A DNA stretch of 32,497 bases from an uncultured Muribaculum sp. (GTDB taxonomy: Bacteria; Bacteroidota; Bacteroidia; Bacteroidales; Muribaculaceae), in assembly GCA_947573015.1 (NCBI GenBank), contig CANPDS010000002.1, positions 1 to 32,497 on the forward strand. Direction: 5' to 3'. Below are positions 18,123 to 27,468 of this stretch, piece by piece. Made by a program: the position numbers and the translations under genes. The notes beneath the pieces are model-generated. The model saw nothing but the letters and a program-made list of their open reading frames with translations. It searched no databases and was not told where the DNA came from. Positions within the stretch are counted from its first letter, which is position 1, and every line of letters begins with the position of its first letter.

Positions 18123-19025
18123 ATGAAAAAAGCAATACTTGCAATTTCATCATTGATTCTGGCATTTTCTGCCATGGCCGGCGGAAACCGTGCTGCCGAT
18201 ATCATCAAAGAGATCAACAATCCCGCATCAAAGAAAGTGCTTGTAGCATGCCACCGTGGCGACTGGCGCAACTATCCTGAAAACTCGCTCAAAGCCATGG
18301 AAAGCGTAATCAAGATGGGTGCCGACATTGTAGAGATCGACCTCGCATTGACCAGCGACAGTGTACTCGTAGTGTGCCACGACCGCACAATCGACCGCAC
18401 CACAACAGGCAAAGGTCTTATTGCAGACATCACATACGATTCGATACAGCGCGTCAATCTGCGTCGCGCACATGGTGCAGCCACACGTCTGAAGATGCCG
18501 ACACTCCGCGAGGCCCTCGAACTTTGCAAGGACCGCATCGTGATCAACATCGACAAAGGCTACGAATATTACGACATGATTCTTCCTATCTCCGACTCTC
18601 TCGGCATGACCGAGCAGCTCCTCATCAAAGGAAAGAAGCCGGTAAAGTCTGTCGAAAAGAAAATGGCACAGCATAAGCACAACATGATGTACATGCCTAT
18701 CATCGATATCCAGAAACCGAAGGGAGAGAAGCTCTTCAAGGAGTATCTGTCGACCAACACCATACCTCTGGCCTACGAAGTGTGCTGGGATAAGATGGCA
18801 CCAGAAGTAACCGACTGCTTCAAGGCTATCGTCAACCAACCTTCAAAACTTTGGGTCAACACTCTCTGGGAGAGCCTCAATGGTGGCCTGGAAGATGACT
18901 TGGCATTCGACGGCAATCCCGACGACGTATATGGTGTCCTCATCGATATGGGTGCTACCATGATCCAGACCGACCGCCCTGAGTTCCTGCTCAACTACCT
19001 GCGCTCACGTAAACTCCACGATTAA
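18123..19025 (+). CDS. Glycerophosphodiester phosphodiesterase family protein, secreted
   Basis: VACHRGDWRNYPENSLKAMESVIKMGADIVEIDLALTSDSVLVVCHDRTIDRTTTGKG. Start set to ATG 18123 because MKKAILAISSLILAFSAMAGG is a signal peptide; ORF track starts at 18039. Confidence 0.93.
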   Translation: MKKAILAISSLILAFSAMAGGNRAADIIKEINNPASKKVLVACHRGDWRNYPENSLKAMESVIKMGADIVEIDLALTSDSVLVVCHDRTIDRTTTGKGLIADITYDSIQRVNLRRAHGAATRLKMPTLREALELCKDRIVINIDKGYEYYDMILPISDSLGMTEQLLIKGKKPVKSVEKKMAQHKHNMMYMPIIDIQKPKGEKLFKEYLSTNTIPLAYEVCWDKMAPEVTDCFKAIVNQPSKLWVNTLWESLNGGLEDDLAFDGNPDDVYGVLIDMGATMIQTDRPEFLLNYLRSRKLHD

Positions 19026-20452
19026 TGCCTACTGACACTGTAACCGCAGGAGCACGCAGCTCCTCCTCGATATTTTCACGGATAGCATCATTCTATGCTA
19101 TCAGTCCAAACGCTCCGGAACGCGATTTCGCTACCGACGATGAACGCGCCCGCTTCTACAAAAAACTGAAGCTTCAAGCCTTCTTCGCAGCGACACTCGG
19201 CTATAGTCTGTACTATGTATGCCGCACATCGCTCAACGTGATGAAAAAACCCATCATCGACAGCGGAGTGCTTGATGCCACACAGCTCGGTATAATCAGT
19301 TCCGCCCTGCTGTTTGCATACGCTATCGGCAAGTTTGTCAATGGATTCGTTGCCGACTACTGCAACATCAAGCGCTTCATGGCCACCGGTCTCATCATCT
19401 CCGCACTTGCCAACGCCTTTATGGGAATGATGGGTATCGCATCAGCCGCTATTCCGGCGTCTGTCATGTGCATATGCTTCGCTGTCATGTGGTGTTTCAA
19501 CGGTTGGGCCCAGTCAATGGGAGCCCCCCCTGCCATCATCAGTCTGTCGCGCTGGTTTCCGCTGAAAGAGCGTGGTACATATTATGGATTCTTCTCCGCA
19601 AGTCATAACCTCGGCGAGTTCTTCTCTTTCCTTTTCGTCGGCTCAATCGTGGCCGTCGCCGGATGGCAGTCAGGATTTTTCGGTTCGGCCATCGCAGGTG
19701 CCATAGGCATAGCCCTCGTAGTATTCTTCCTTCACGACCATCCCCGCGCCCACGGCCTGCCTGCCGTAGAAGCAATGGCCGGTGAGAAAACAAGCAAAGC
19801 CGACAAGATGTCGACACGCGACATTCAGAAGATGGTGCTCCGCACTCCTGCAGTATGGGTACTCGCGGCAGCAAGTGCATTCATGTACATATCGCGCTAC
19901 GCAATCAACGGCTGGGGCATGCTTTTCCTTCAGGAACAGAAAGGATTTACCGACGTTGAAGCTCTGTCGATCATTTCTATCAACGCCCTGCTCGGCATCG
20001 CCGGCACAGTTCTGTCAGGATGGTTCTCCGACAAACTTTTCAAAGGCGACCGCCAGATTCCCGCACTTATTTTCGGTATGCTCAACGCAGCCGCCCTTGC
20101 TCTCTTCCTCTTCGGTGGTAACGCAATGTGGGTAAACATTCTGGCAATGGTGCTGTTCGGCATCGCTATCGGAGTGCTCATCTGCTTCCTTGGCGGCCTC
20201 ATGGCAATCGATATTGTTCCGAGACGAGCCACAGGTGCCGCTCTGGGTGTAGTAGGTATCGCATCCTATGTCGCCGCAGGCATTCAGGATGTGGTGTCCG
20301 GATGGCTTATCAACAGCCACATCACCACAGTCGATGGTGTAAACCATTACAACTTTCTCCCCGTAGCCATTTTCTGGCTGGGAGCTTCCATAATATCATT
20401 CCTTCTGCCATTGCTCAATGCACGTCGTAAAGTGCAGCAGGACGAGGAATAA
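19025..20452 (+). CDS. MFS transporter, GlpT/UhpT-like
   Basis: 475 aa; GYSLYYVCRTSLNVMKKP; ATG overlaps the GDPD stop (TAATG), consistent with translational coupling. Confidence 0.9.
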   Translation: MPTDTVTAGARSSSSIFSRIASFYAISPNAPERDFATDDERARFYKKLKLQAFFAATLGYSLYYVCRTSLNVMKKPIIDSGVLDATQLGIISSALLFAYAIGKFVNGFVADYCNIKRFMATGLIISALANAFMGMMGIASAAIPASVMCICFAVMWCFNGWAQSMGAPPAIISLSRWFPLKERGTYYGFFSASHNLGEFFSFLFVGSIVAVAGWQSGFFGSAIAGAIGIALVVFFLHDHPRAHGLPAVEAMAGEKTSKADKMSTRDIQKMVLRTPAVWVLAAASAFMYISRYAINGWGMLFLQEQKGFTDVEALSIISINALLGIAGTVLSGWFSDKLFKGDRQIPALIFGMLNAAALALFLFGGNAMWVNILAMVLFGIAIGVLICFLGGLMAIDIVPRRATGAALGVVGIASYVAAGIQDVVSGWLINSHITTVDGVNHYNFLPVAIFWLGASIISFLLPLLNARRKVQQDEE

Positions 20453-20524
20453 ACTTTCATCAATGTCCGAGAGGAATAATTTTTTTTGTTTTAGGTTCTT
20501 TTAGGGAATTCAAAAAAGTGAATG

Positions 20525-20560
20525 AGGAGGCGCCTGTCACAGGTTGGCCTCCTTATTTTA
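20525..20560 (+). terminator. Intrinsic terminator
   Basis: AGGAGGC (20525-20531 region) pairs with GCCTCCT (20547-20553), then TATTTT. Confidence 0.7.
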
Positions 20561-20631
20561 CTTAAAAAAGGAGTTAACAAGTGGACATATCCATTAACAT
20601 CCGTTTAAATAACCCATTCAAAGATTTTTCG

Positions 20632-20639
20632 TAAATTTG
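20632..20639 (+). promoter_or_regulatory. Possible sigma-ABfr -7 box upstream of DUF4494 gene
   Basis: TAAATTTG matches TAnnTTTG; -33 element unclear. Confidence 0.45.
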
Positions 20640-20682
20640 TTCCCCACAAATTATTCACACGATAAAATCTCGACACAACATT

Positions 20683-21129
20683 ATGAGCACCTGGTTTGAA
20701 TGTAAAGTACGCTACGATAAAATGCAGGAAAACGGATCTGCAAAAAAAGTAAACGAACCATATATGGTCGATGCACTCAGCTTCACCGAGGCTGAAGCCC
20801 GCATCACCGAAGAGGTCGCACCTATGATTTCCGGAGAATTTTCGGTATCAGCAGTAAAGCGTACCAACATCACCGAAATTTTCTGGGACGACAGCGCCGA
20901 CAAGTGGTATCACGTCAAAGTCAACTTCATAACCCTCGATGAAAAGACCGCTGTTGAAAAAAAGACCACATCCCACATACTTGTAGCCGCAAATGACTTC
21001 CGTGGTGCCCTTGACCACTTCATGGAATGCATGAAAGGAACCATGGCCGACTTTGAGGTAAACTCAATCGCCGAAACCCAGATCATGGATGTCTACAAGG
21101 CAAAACTGGAAAGCCGCAACGCCGAATAA
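20683..21129 (+). CDS. DUF4494-family protein
   Basis: MSTWFECKVRYDKMQENG...KVNEPYMVDALSFTEAEARI matches the conserved Bacteroidetes family as remembered. Confidence 0.8.
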   Translation: MSTWFECKVRYDKMQENGSAKKVNEPYMVDALSFTEAEARITEEVAPMISGEFSVSAVKRTNITEIFWDDSADKWYHVKVNFITLDEKTAVEKKTTSHILVAANDFRGALDHFMECMKGTMADFEVNSIAETQIMDVYKAKLESRNAE

Positions 21130-21142
21130 TCACCCTACCCTG

Positions 21143-21817
21143 ATGTCATCAGTAACTGAACGTCTGCGATACATAAAGGAGCAGCTGCCTGGAGACGTAA
21201 CTCTTGTGGCGGTATCAAAGTTACATCCTGTCGAAGCGATACGCGAGGCGTACGAGGCCGGACAGCGCGACTTCGGTGAGAGCCGTGCCCAGGAACTTTC
21301 ACAGAAAGCACCCGCAATGCCCTCCGATGTACGCTGGCACTTCATAGGCCACCTCCAGACCAACAAAGTCAGACAGGTAGTGCCGCACGTCACGCTCATC
21401 CACAGCATCGATTCGTTAAGGCTACTGCATACGATAAACGATGAATCAGCCAAAATAGGACGCATCACTGATGTGCTCCTGCAAGTGCATGTAGCTCAGG
21501 AAGAGACAAAATTTGGCTTCTCTCCTGCCGAACTGATCGACAACTTCACTAACGAATGGACCCCTGCCTCCACCCCGGCAGTAAGAGTGCGTGGAGTAAT
21601 GGGAATGGCATCTCTTACCGATGACGAGAACAGAATCGAATCCGACTTTTCCGAGATAGCACGCATACACCATCACCTCGCAACCACAATATTCGCAGAA
21701 GACAGTTCATTTGATACCATCTCAATGGGAATGAGCGATGACTTCCACCTTGCTATCAGTGCAGGAAGCACTATGATACGTATAGGAACGGATATATTCG
21801 GTCCCCGTGAATATTAA
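21143..21817 (+). CDS. YggS/PROSC-family PLP-homeostasis protein
   Basis: VTLVAVSKLHPVEAIREAYEAGQRDFGESRAQE, WHFIGHLQTNKV, SMGMSDDFHLAISAGSTMIRIGTDIFG. Start ATG 21143 preferred over 21089, which overlaps DUF4494. Confidence 0.95.
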   Translation: MSSVTERLRYIKEQLPGDVTLVAVSKLHPVEAIREAYEAGQRDFGESRAQELSQKAPAMPSDVRWHFIGHLQTNKVRQVVPHVTLIHSIDSLRLLHTINDESAKIGRITDVLLQVHVAQEETKFGFSPAELIDNFTNEWTPASTPAVRVRGVMGMASLTDDENRIESDFSEIARIHHHLATTIFAEDSSFDTISMGMSDDFHLAISAGSTMIRIGTDIFGPREY

Positions 21818-21854
21818 ATAAGCATGTTAAAAATATTTTTGAATAGATTCTAAG

Positions 21855-21899
21855 ATATGTTTTACAGCATGTTGTTACTGCTGTAAAACATATTTTTTA
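21855..21899 (+). terminator. Intrinsic terminator
   Basis: ATATGTTTTACAGCA (21855-21869)/TGCTGTAAAACATAT (21879-21893), then TTTTTT. Confidence 0.9.
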
Positions 21900-21964
21900 T
21901 AATTTTACCCAATCGAATCTACTTAACCTAAAATATCAATAAATTTAAACACAGTAAATCAGCA

Positions 21965-23323
21965 ATGGAAACTGCTCAATCTAAATCAAACAATGGCAGG
22001 TTGATTGCAATCATCGCGATGTTCTTCCTATTCGCAATGATTTCTTTCGTCACAAACCTCGCCGCTCCTATCGGAACAATCTGGGGATACAAATTTGAAG
22101 GCAACTCAATGCTCGGCATGATGGGCAACATGATGAACTTCCTCGCCTATCTGTTTATGGGTATTCCCGCAGGAAATCTGTTGGTAAAGATCGGCTACAA
22201 GAAGACTGCACTTTGGGCCATGGCAATCGGCGCCATCGGCTTGTTCGTACAATGGTTGTCAAGCGTGCTCGGAGGTGAAGCCACTCTCGGTACAGTAGCC
22301 GGCACACCGGTGCCCGTAAGCTTCTACATCTACCTTCTCGGTGCTTTCATCTGCGGTTTCTGTGTATGTATGCTCAACACCGTGGTAAACCCCATGCTCA
22401 ACCTCCTCGGCGGTGGTGGTAACAAGGGCAACCAGCTCATCCAGACAGGTGGCTCACTCAACTCACTTGCAGGCACACTTACACCATTCTTCGTAGGCGC
22501 CCTCATCGGTCAGCTCACCGACAAAACTACTATGAGCAATGTAGCTCCCCTCCTTTGGGTAGCGATCGCAGTATTCGTACTCTCATTCCTTGTTATCTCT
22601 TTCGTATCAATTCCTGAGCCCAACCAGACCAAATCAGGCAAGAAAGTAAAATACGCTCACTCTCCCTGGAACTTCCGTCACCTCGTGTTCGGTGTGATCG
22701 CCATCTTCTTCTATGTAGGTATTGAGATCGGCATCCCCGGTACACTCAACTTCTACCTCGCCGAACCGGGAGCACGCGGCGCCGGCCTCGTTGGAAACGC
22801 CTCTGTAATAGCAGGTGCCATCGTCGCCATCTACTGGCTATTCATGCTCATTGGCCGTTTCTGCTCAAGTATCATCAGTGGTGCTGTATCTACCCGTGCT
22901 CAGATCATCACCGTATCAACAGTAGCCATAGCACTCGTGGTCGCTGCCATATTCATACCCAAGACCGTTACTCTTCCAGTTCCGGAATTCGTTTATGAAG
23001 GTGGCGCACAGGTGCCCGTAAGCGCATTCCTCCTGGTGCTTTGCGGTCTCTGTACATCAGTAATGTGGGGCGGCATATTCAACCTCGCGGTAGAAGGCCT
23101 TGGAAAATACACCGCACAGGCTTCAGGCATCTTCATGATGATGGTGGTTGGCGGCGGTATCATGCCACTTATCCAGAACTGGATTGCCGACATGGCAGGC
23201 TATATGGCATCATACTGGCTCATCGTAGCTATGCTCGCATGGATACTCTTCTACGGTGTGGCTGGCTCAAAGAATGTCAACACCGACATCCCTGTTGACG
23301 ACACCATTCAGGACGCCCTATAA
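21965..23323 (+). CDS. MFS sugar transporter, FucP/GluP-like
   Basis: Multiple TM segments; MFFLFAMISFVTNLAAPIGTIW, NPMLNLLGGGGNKGNQLIQTGGSLNSLAGTLTPFFVG. Confidence 0.8.
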   Translation: METAQSKSNNGRLIAIIAMFFLFAMISFVTNLAAPIGTIWGYKFEGNSMLGMMGNMMNFLAYLFMGIPAGNLLVKIGYKKTALWAMAIGAIGLFVQWLSSVLGGEATLGTVAGTPVPVSFYIYLLGAFICGFCVCMLNTVVNPMLNLLGGGGNKGNQLIQTGGSLNSLAGTLTPFFVGALIGQLTDKTTMSNVAPLLWVAIAVFVLSFLVISFVSIPEPNQTKSGKKVKYAHSPWNFRHLVFGVIAIFFYVGIEIGIPGTLNFYLAEPGARGAGLVGNASVIAGAIVAIYWLFMLIGRFCSSIISGAVSTRAQIITVSTVAIALVVAAIFIPKTVTLPVPEFVYEGGAQVPVSAFLLVLCGLCTSVMWGGIFNLAVEGLGKYTAQASGIFMMMVVGGGIMPLIQNWIADMAGYMASYWLIVAMLAWILFYGVAGSKNVNTDIPVDDTIQDAL

Positions 23324-23348
23324 TCGGCTTCTCCACTAACCTATACAT

Positions 23349-23384
23349 ATGCTTGCCGACACATTCCTTGCTGCCGGCAAGCAT
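23349..23384 (+). terminator. 3' hairpin after FucP-like gene
   Basis: ATGCTTGCCG (23349-23358)/CGGCAAGCAT (23375-23384); weak U-tract. Confidence 0.55.
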
Positions 23385-23406
23385 TGTTATAAAGAATGGT
23401 GATACC

Positions 23407-23459
23407 ACATCATACAATAAATACCAATCATAACCCGTTAGTTAGATATTGTATGATGT
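23407..23459. promoter_or_regulatory. 13-bp perfect inverted repeat upstream of tkt
   Basis: ACATCATACAATA (23407-23419)/TATTGTATGATGT (23447-23459), 27-nt spacer. Confidence 0.5.
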
Positions 23460-23563
23460 ACAATATGATATGCTATTATCATCAGCAGACGTATCGCCAT
23501 CATATATTTATCCAATATCCGGAAAGACAGAAACAGATATAATTCTCTAAATAACTGACAACA

Positions 23564-25594
23564 ATGGACACTAAAGTCATGAACCGTGCTGCCGACAACA
23601 TCCGCGTGCTGGCAGCCTCGATGGTCGAAAAGGCCAAATCAGGTCACCCTGGAGGCGCTATGGGTGGAGCCGATTTCGTAAATGTGCTCTACTCCAACTT
23701 CCTCGTCACTGACCCAGACAATCCCACATGGATTGCCCGTGACCGTTTCTTCCTCGATCCGGGCCACATGTCGCCCATGTTATACGCTATTCTCGCACTT
23801 ACAGGCAAGTTCACCATCGACGAGCTAAAAGGATTCCGCCAATGGGGAAGCGTGACTCCAGGTCATCCCGAGCTCCATCCCGAACGCGGAATTGAGAATA
23901 CATCAGGTCCTCTGGGACAAGGACATGTAATGGCTGTAGGATGTGCTATTGCAGAACGTTTCCTTCAGGCCCGCTTCGGCGACTGGATGACCCACAAGAC
24001 ATACGCATTCATTTCTGACGGTGGTATTCAGGAGGAGATCTCCCAAGGCGCAGGACGTTTGGCAGGATATCTCGGGCTTCACAACCTCATCATGTTCTAT
24101 GACAGCAACGACATCCAGCTCTCTACCGAAGTCAATGCAGTCACCACCGAAGATACCGCTGCAAAATACCGTGCATGGCATTGGAATGTGATTGAAGTAG
24201 ACGGTACAGATCCCATGGCAATGGCCGGCGCGCTCCAGACTGCCATAGAGGAGAAGCATCGCCCCACCCTCATCATCGGTAAGACAATCATGGGCCGTGG
24301 TGCCGTCACCGCCGACGGTGAGAATTTCGAAGCAAAATGCTCCACCCATGGCAACCCCCTGAGTGCATCCGGAGCATCATACGAAAAGACAATGGAAAAC
24401 CTCGGCGCTGATCCCGCCGATCCATGGTATATATGGGATGATGTAAAGGCCCTCTATGCAGAGCGCACCGAACGACTTCGTGCCATTGTAAAAGAGCGTC
24501 GCGAGGCTGAAAAAGCATGGCGTGAGGCCAATCCCGAGAAAGCAGCTCTGCTTGACAGCTATCTCGCCGGCAAGCTCCCCGAAATCGATTGGGAAAATAT
24601 AACCCACAAGCCGGGCATAGCCACCCGTCAGGCTTCAGCTGATGTTCTTGCTGAACTCGCAAAGAAAGTCGGCAATATGATCGTAGCCTCTGCCGACCTC
24701 GCCAACTCCGATAAAACCGATGCATTCTTAAAGAATACACACGCATTCACCAACGGAGACTTCTCCGGTGCATTCCTCCACTGCGGAGTTGCCGAGCTCA
24801 CAATGGCAGCTATCATGAACGGTATCGTGCTCCACGGCGGTCTGATCGCTGCATGCGGCACATTCTTTGTATTCTCCGACTATATGAAGCCCGCAGTGCG
24901 CATGGCTGCCCTCATGGAACTCCCAGTAAAGTACATCTGGACACATGATGCATTCCGCGTAGGCGAGGACGGCCCGACACACGAACCCGTTGAGCAGGAA
25001 GCCCAGATACGTCTTATGGAAGAGTTACGCAACTTCAAGGGCCAGCCTTCGATGCTCGTGCTCCGTCCTGGTGATGCAGTAGAGACCTCAGTATGCTGGA
25101 AGATGGCAATGGAAAATACGAAGACTCCTACCGCTCTCATCCTGTCGCGTCAGAATATTCCCGATCTCCCTGCCATTACAGGCAACCGCTACGCCGAGGC
25201 TCTCGGTGCAGAAAAGGGTGGTTACATTGTAAAACAAGTTGAAAATCCGGCAATCACCCTCGTTGCCAACGGTTCTGAGGTATCGCTCCTCGTAGAGGTC
25301 GCCAATGAGCTCGACAAGGAAGGTGTTGCCACACGTGTTGTATCCATTCCTTCGATCGGTCTATTTGAATGTCAGGACTCTGCTTACCGCAACAGTGTGA
25401 TTCCAGCAGATGGCAAGGTATTCGGTCTGACTGCCGGTCTCCCATCAACACTCCGTGGTGTGGTCGGAGGAAAGGGTGAAGTATTCGGTCTCGACCACTT
25501 CGGTGCATCAGCACCCTACAAAGTGCTCGATGAGAAATTCGGCTTTACCGCACCTGCAGTGCTCGCACAGGTAAAAGCATACCTCGCGAAGTAA
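23564..25594 (+). CDS. tkt: Transketolase
   Basis: 676 aa; KSGHPGGAMGGADFV, PGHPE, GPLGQG, SDGGIQEEISQGAGRLAGYLGLHNLIMFYDSNDIQL, THDAFRVGEDGPTHEPVEQ. Confidence 0.97.
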   Translation: MDTKVMNRAADNIRVLAASMVEKAKSGHPGGAMGGADFVNVLYSNFLVTDPDNPTWIARDRFFLDPGHMSPMLYAILALTGKFTIDELKGFRQWGSVTPGHPELHPERGIENTSGPLGQGHVMAVGCAIAERFLQARFGDWMTHKTYAFISDGGIQEEISQGAGRLAGYLGLHNLIMFYDSNDIQLSTEVNAVTTEDTAAKYRAWHWNVIEVDGTDPMAMAGALQTAIEEKHRPTLIIGKTIMGRGAVTADGENFEAKCSTHGNPLSASGASYEKTMENLGADPADPWYIWDDVKALYAERTERLRAIVKERREAEKAWREANPEKAALLDSYLAGKLPEIDWENITHKPGIATRQASADVLAELAKKVGNMIVASADLANSDKTDAFLKNTHAFTNGDFSGAFLHCGVAELTMAAIMNGIVLHGGLIAACGTFFVFSDYMKPAVRMAALMELPVKYIWTHDAFRVGEDGPTHEPVEQEAQIRLMEELRNFKGQPSMLVLRPGDAVETSVCWKMAMENTKTPTALILSRQNIPDLPAITGNRYAEALGAEKGGYIVKQVENPAITLVANGSEVSLLVEVANELDKEGVATRVVSIPSIGLFECQDSAYRNSVIPADGKVFGLTAGLPSTLRGVVGGKGEVFGLDHFGASAPYKVLDEKFGFTAPAVLAQVKAYLAK

Positions 25595-25605
25595 AACTAT
25601 TTCCA

Positions 25606-25656
25606 CAGACAACAAGACGGTGTACGGACAATGTCCGTACACCGTCTTGTTGTCTG
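25606..25656. terminator. 25-bp perfect palindrome between convergent genes, possible bidirectional terminator
   Basis: CAGACAACAAGACGGTGTACGGACA (25606-25630), A, TGTCCGTACACCGTCTTGTTGTCTG (25632-25656). Confidence 0.65.
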
Positions 25657-25676
25657 ATACACACCCAGCATTAATC

Positions 25677-26801
25677 CTATACCGGAATCGCCATCATGGG
25701 GATATCGGAATGGAACAGAAGTCGATGGGCCAATGATGGATTAAACAGGCGCGCAAACATATTCTTCTTTTTATTAGGCACCACAATGAAGTCGACATGA
25801 TGTCTGCGGTGCATTTCTTCAAAATCCTCCACCACATTGCCAGGATTCACATTAGCCGAATTGTATTCAAAACGCGGGTAATGCTCTCTACAATACTCAA
25901 TGAGAGGTTTAAGCGACTGCTCCTTGCGTCGCAACAGATTCTTTTTATCAGGCAGACTGACAAACGTGATACACAAGTGCTCATGTGAAAACATTCTATA
26001 CATGGCATCCATAGCAAGGATATCCTCCTGATCAAGATTACTGAATACCACAACATGCTTCACATCATCGACACGCTTGAGATCGACAGATTCAGGTACA
26101 GTAATAATAGGAAGCCTACAGGAATCAAGCACCTCGGCAGTGACACTGCCTACAAGCTCACGACCTTTCTTCTCACTTTCACGTGTACCCATCACTATTA
26201 GTGCAGGATTATGCTCCTTTGCGTATGTCGATATTACCTCCTCCGGAAGTCCTTCGAGCACCTCTGTGGTAAATTTGACAGCAGGAAGCTCAGCCGATTT
26301 GATCCGCTCCCGCAGCTTACGCGCAAATCCATCCATCGTACGTCTCATCTCCGCATCGATCTCCTGACTCATGATTGCATCGGGCACCTCATAATCGTAG
26401 CTCATCGAATCAGACAATTGTGCGGGCATGGCCACATCCGGATCAAGATACGCATTCAACAGCACAATCCGGCATCCTTGACGCTTGGCCAAATTAAAAG
26501 CAATATCTATAGCCTTGAGAGAATGATCCGCAAAATCGACCGGCACAAGAATCATGTGCTCCGACCTATGATCGACATCCGAGGGTGGCAGAATGAAAAT
26601 ATCTCGATTCTCGATAATACGTAAAGCTTTCGGCAGATCACTCTCCATTATGCGGACTCTCACTCCGGAGCTCACCACCGGTGTCGATAAATTTACGTTC
26701 TGCAACACAGCTTTTACTCCCTTGCTCTCAAGCAAAGCCTTCAAAGCCACAGCATGATCATAAGTATGTATTGCTACTGTAATAAGGCGGTCTTCTGCCA
26801 T
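25677..26801 (-). CDS. Universal stress protein with tandem Usp domains and N-terminal DUF2007-like domain
   Basis: N-term ALKALLESKGVKAVLQNVN...VRVRIMESDLPKALRII; ILVPVDFADHSLKAIDIAFNLAKRQGCRIVLLNAY; VMGTRESEKKGRELVGSVTAEVLDSCRLPIITVP. Confidence 0.88.
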   Translation of the reverse strand: MAEDRLITVAIHTYDHAVALKALLESKGVKAVLQNVNLSTPVVSSGVRVRIMESDLPKALRIIENRDIFILPPSDVDHRSEHMILVPVDFADHSLKAIDIAFNLAKRQGCRIVLLNAYLDPDVAMPAQLSDSMSYDYEVPDAIMSQEIDAEMRRTMDGFARKLRERIKSAELPAVKFTTEVLEGLPEEVISTYAKEHNPALIVMGTRESEKKGRELVGSVTAEVLDSCRLPIITVPESVDLKRVDDVKHVVVFSNLDQEDILAMDAMYRMFSHEHLCITFVSLPDKKNLLRRKEQSLKPLIEYCREHYPRFEYNSANVNPGNVVEDFEEMHRRHHVDFIVVPNKKKNMFARLFNPSLAHRLLFHSDIPMMAIPV

Positions 26802-26868
26802 AGTAAATTCAATTTATAATGAAACGACTGTGTAGGGATACATGTTCGCAGAAATCAGGTATACAACA

Positions 26869-26892
26869 AGGGCGCATTAAATCATGCGCCCT
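26869..26892 (-). terminator. Hairpin downstream of the small HTH-like gene
   Basis: AGGGCGCAT/ATGCGCCCT, 6-nt loop; minus strand continues TGTTGTATACC, weak U-tract. Confidence 0.5.
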
Positions 26893-26943
26893 ATGCTTAT
26901 GGTGTCATATACATTCAGGGGATGAGATCCCACAGTCACGCGA

Positions 26944-27204
26944 TCAATTCTCTGCGGCGTTTTCTTCGAGTATGGCTATAGCCATATCGTATATTGTAGT
27001 ATCATCAAGCACCACGATACCTCCATCAGGACCCGGCTCGATATGCACGCCACAGTTATTGCCAAATTCGTAATTGCTTCCGCCGAAATAATTGCGCACG
27101 GTCTGCACTGTAGTGTTGAGTTGATCGGCAATTTTATGCATCGAGCCGTCAGGGAGGCTGTCTTTAATACGGCGGAGATCGTTGAAAGAGATGGTCTTGG
27201 TCAT
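26944..27204 (-). CDS. Small HTH-like DNA-binding protein
   Basis: 86 aa; SMHKIADQLNTTVQTVRNYFGG resembles a helix-turn-helix. Confidence 0.6.
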   Translation of the reverse strand: MTKTISFNDLRRIKDSLPDGSMHKIADQLNTTVQTVRNYFGGSNYEFGNNCGVHIEPGPDGGIVVLDDTTIYDMAIAILEENAAEN

Positions 27205-27399
27205 GATACTATAATTTTAAATGTTGATAAATACATTTATAAAGATACCGCAGGTCCTATTTCCAGGACAAGGAGAGACTACGGAATCTTGATTTCCCTA
27301 AAATTAGGATTTTCTATCAATAAAAACAAATTTTACCACATGTAATGTTTTCTGTTTTACAACATGTTTTTGTTAAAACACCATATGATTGCATGTTAA

Positions 27400-27430
27400 A
27401 AATAATGGCGCATAAAATTATTATGCGCCA
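27400..27430 (-). terminator. Terminator of the Bat operon
   Basis: Minus strand TGGCGCATAA-TAATT-TTATGCGCCA followed by TTATTTTTAA; 39 nt past the last gene. Confidence 0.75.
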
Positions 27431-27468
27431 CATCATTATTCGGTGTAATTTGTCACGATTCAATCATA

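Noticed and set aside
18228-18839. 203-aa minus-strand ORF
   Set aside because: Antisense to the well-supported GDPD gene; Cys/His-rich composition typical of shadow frames.
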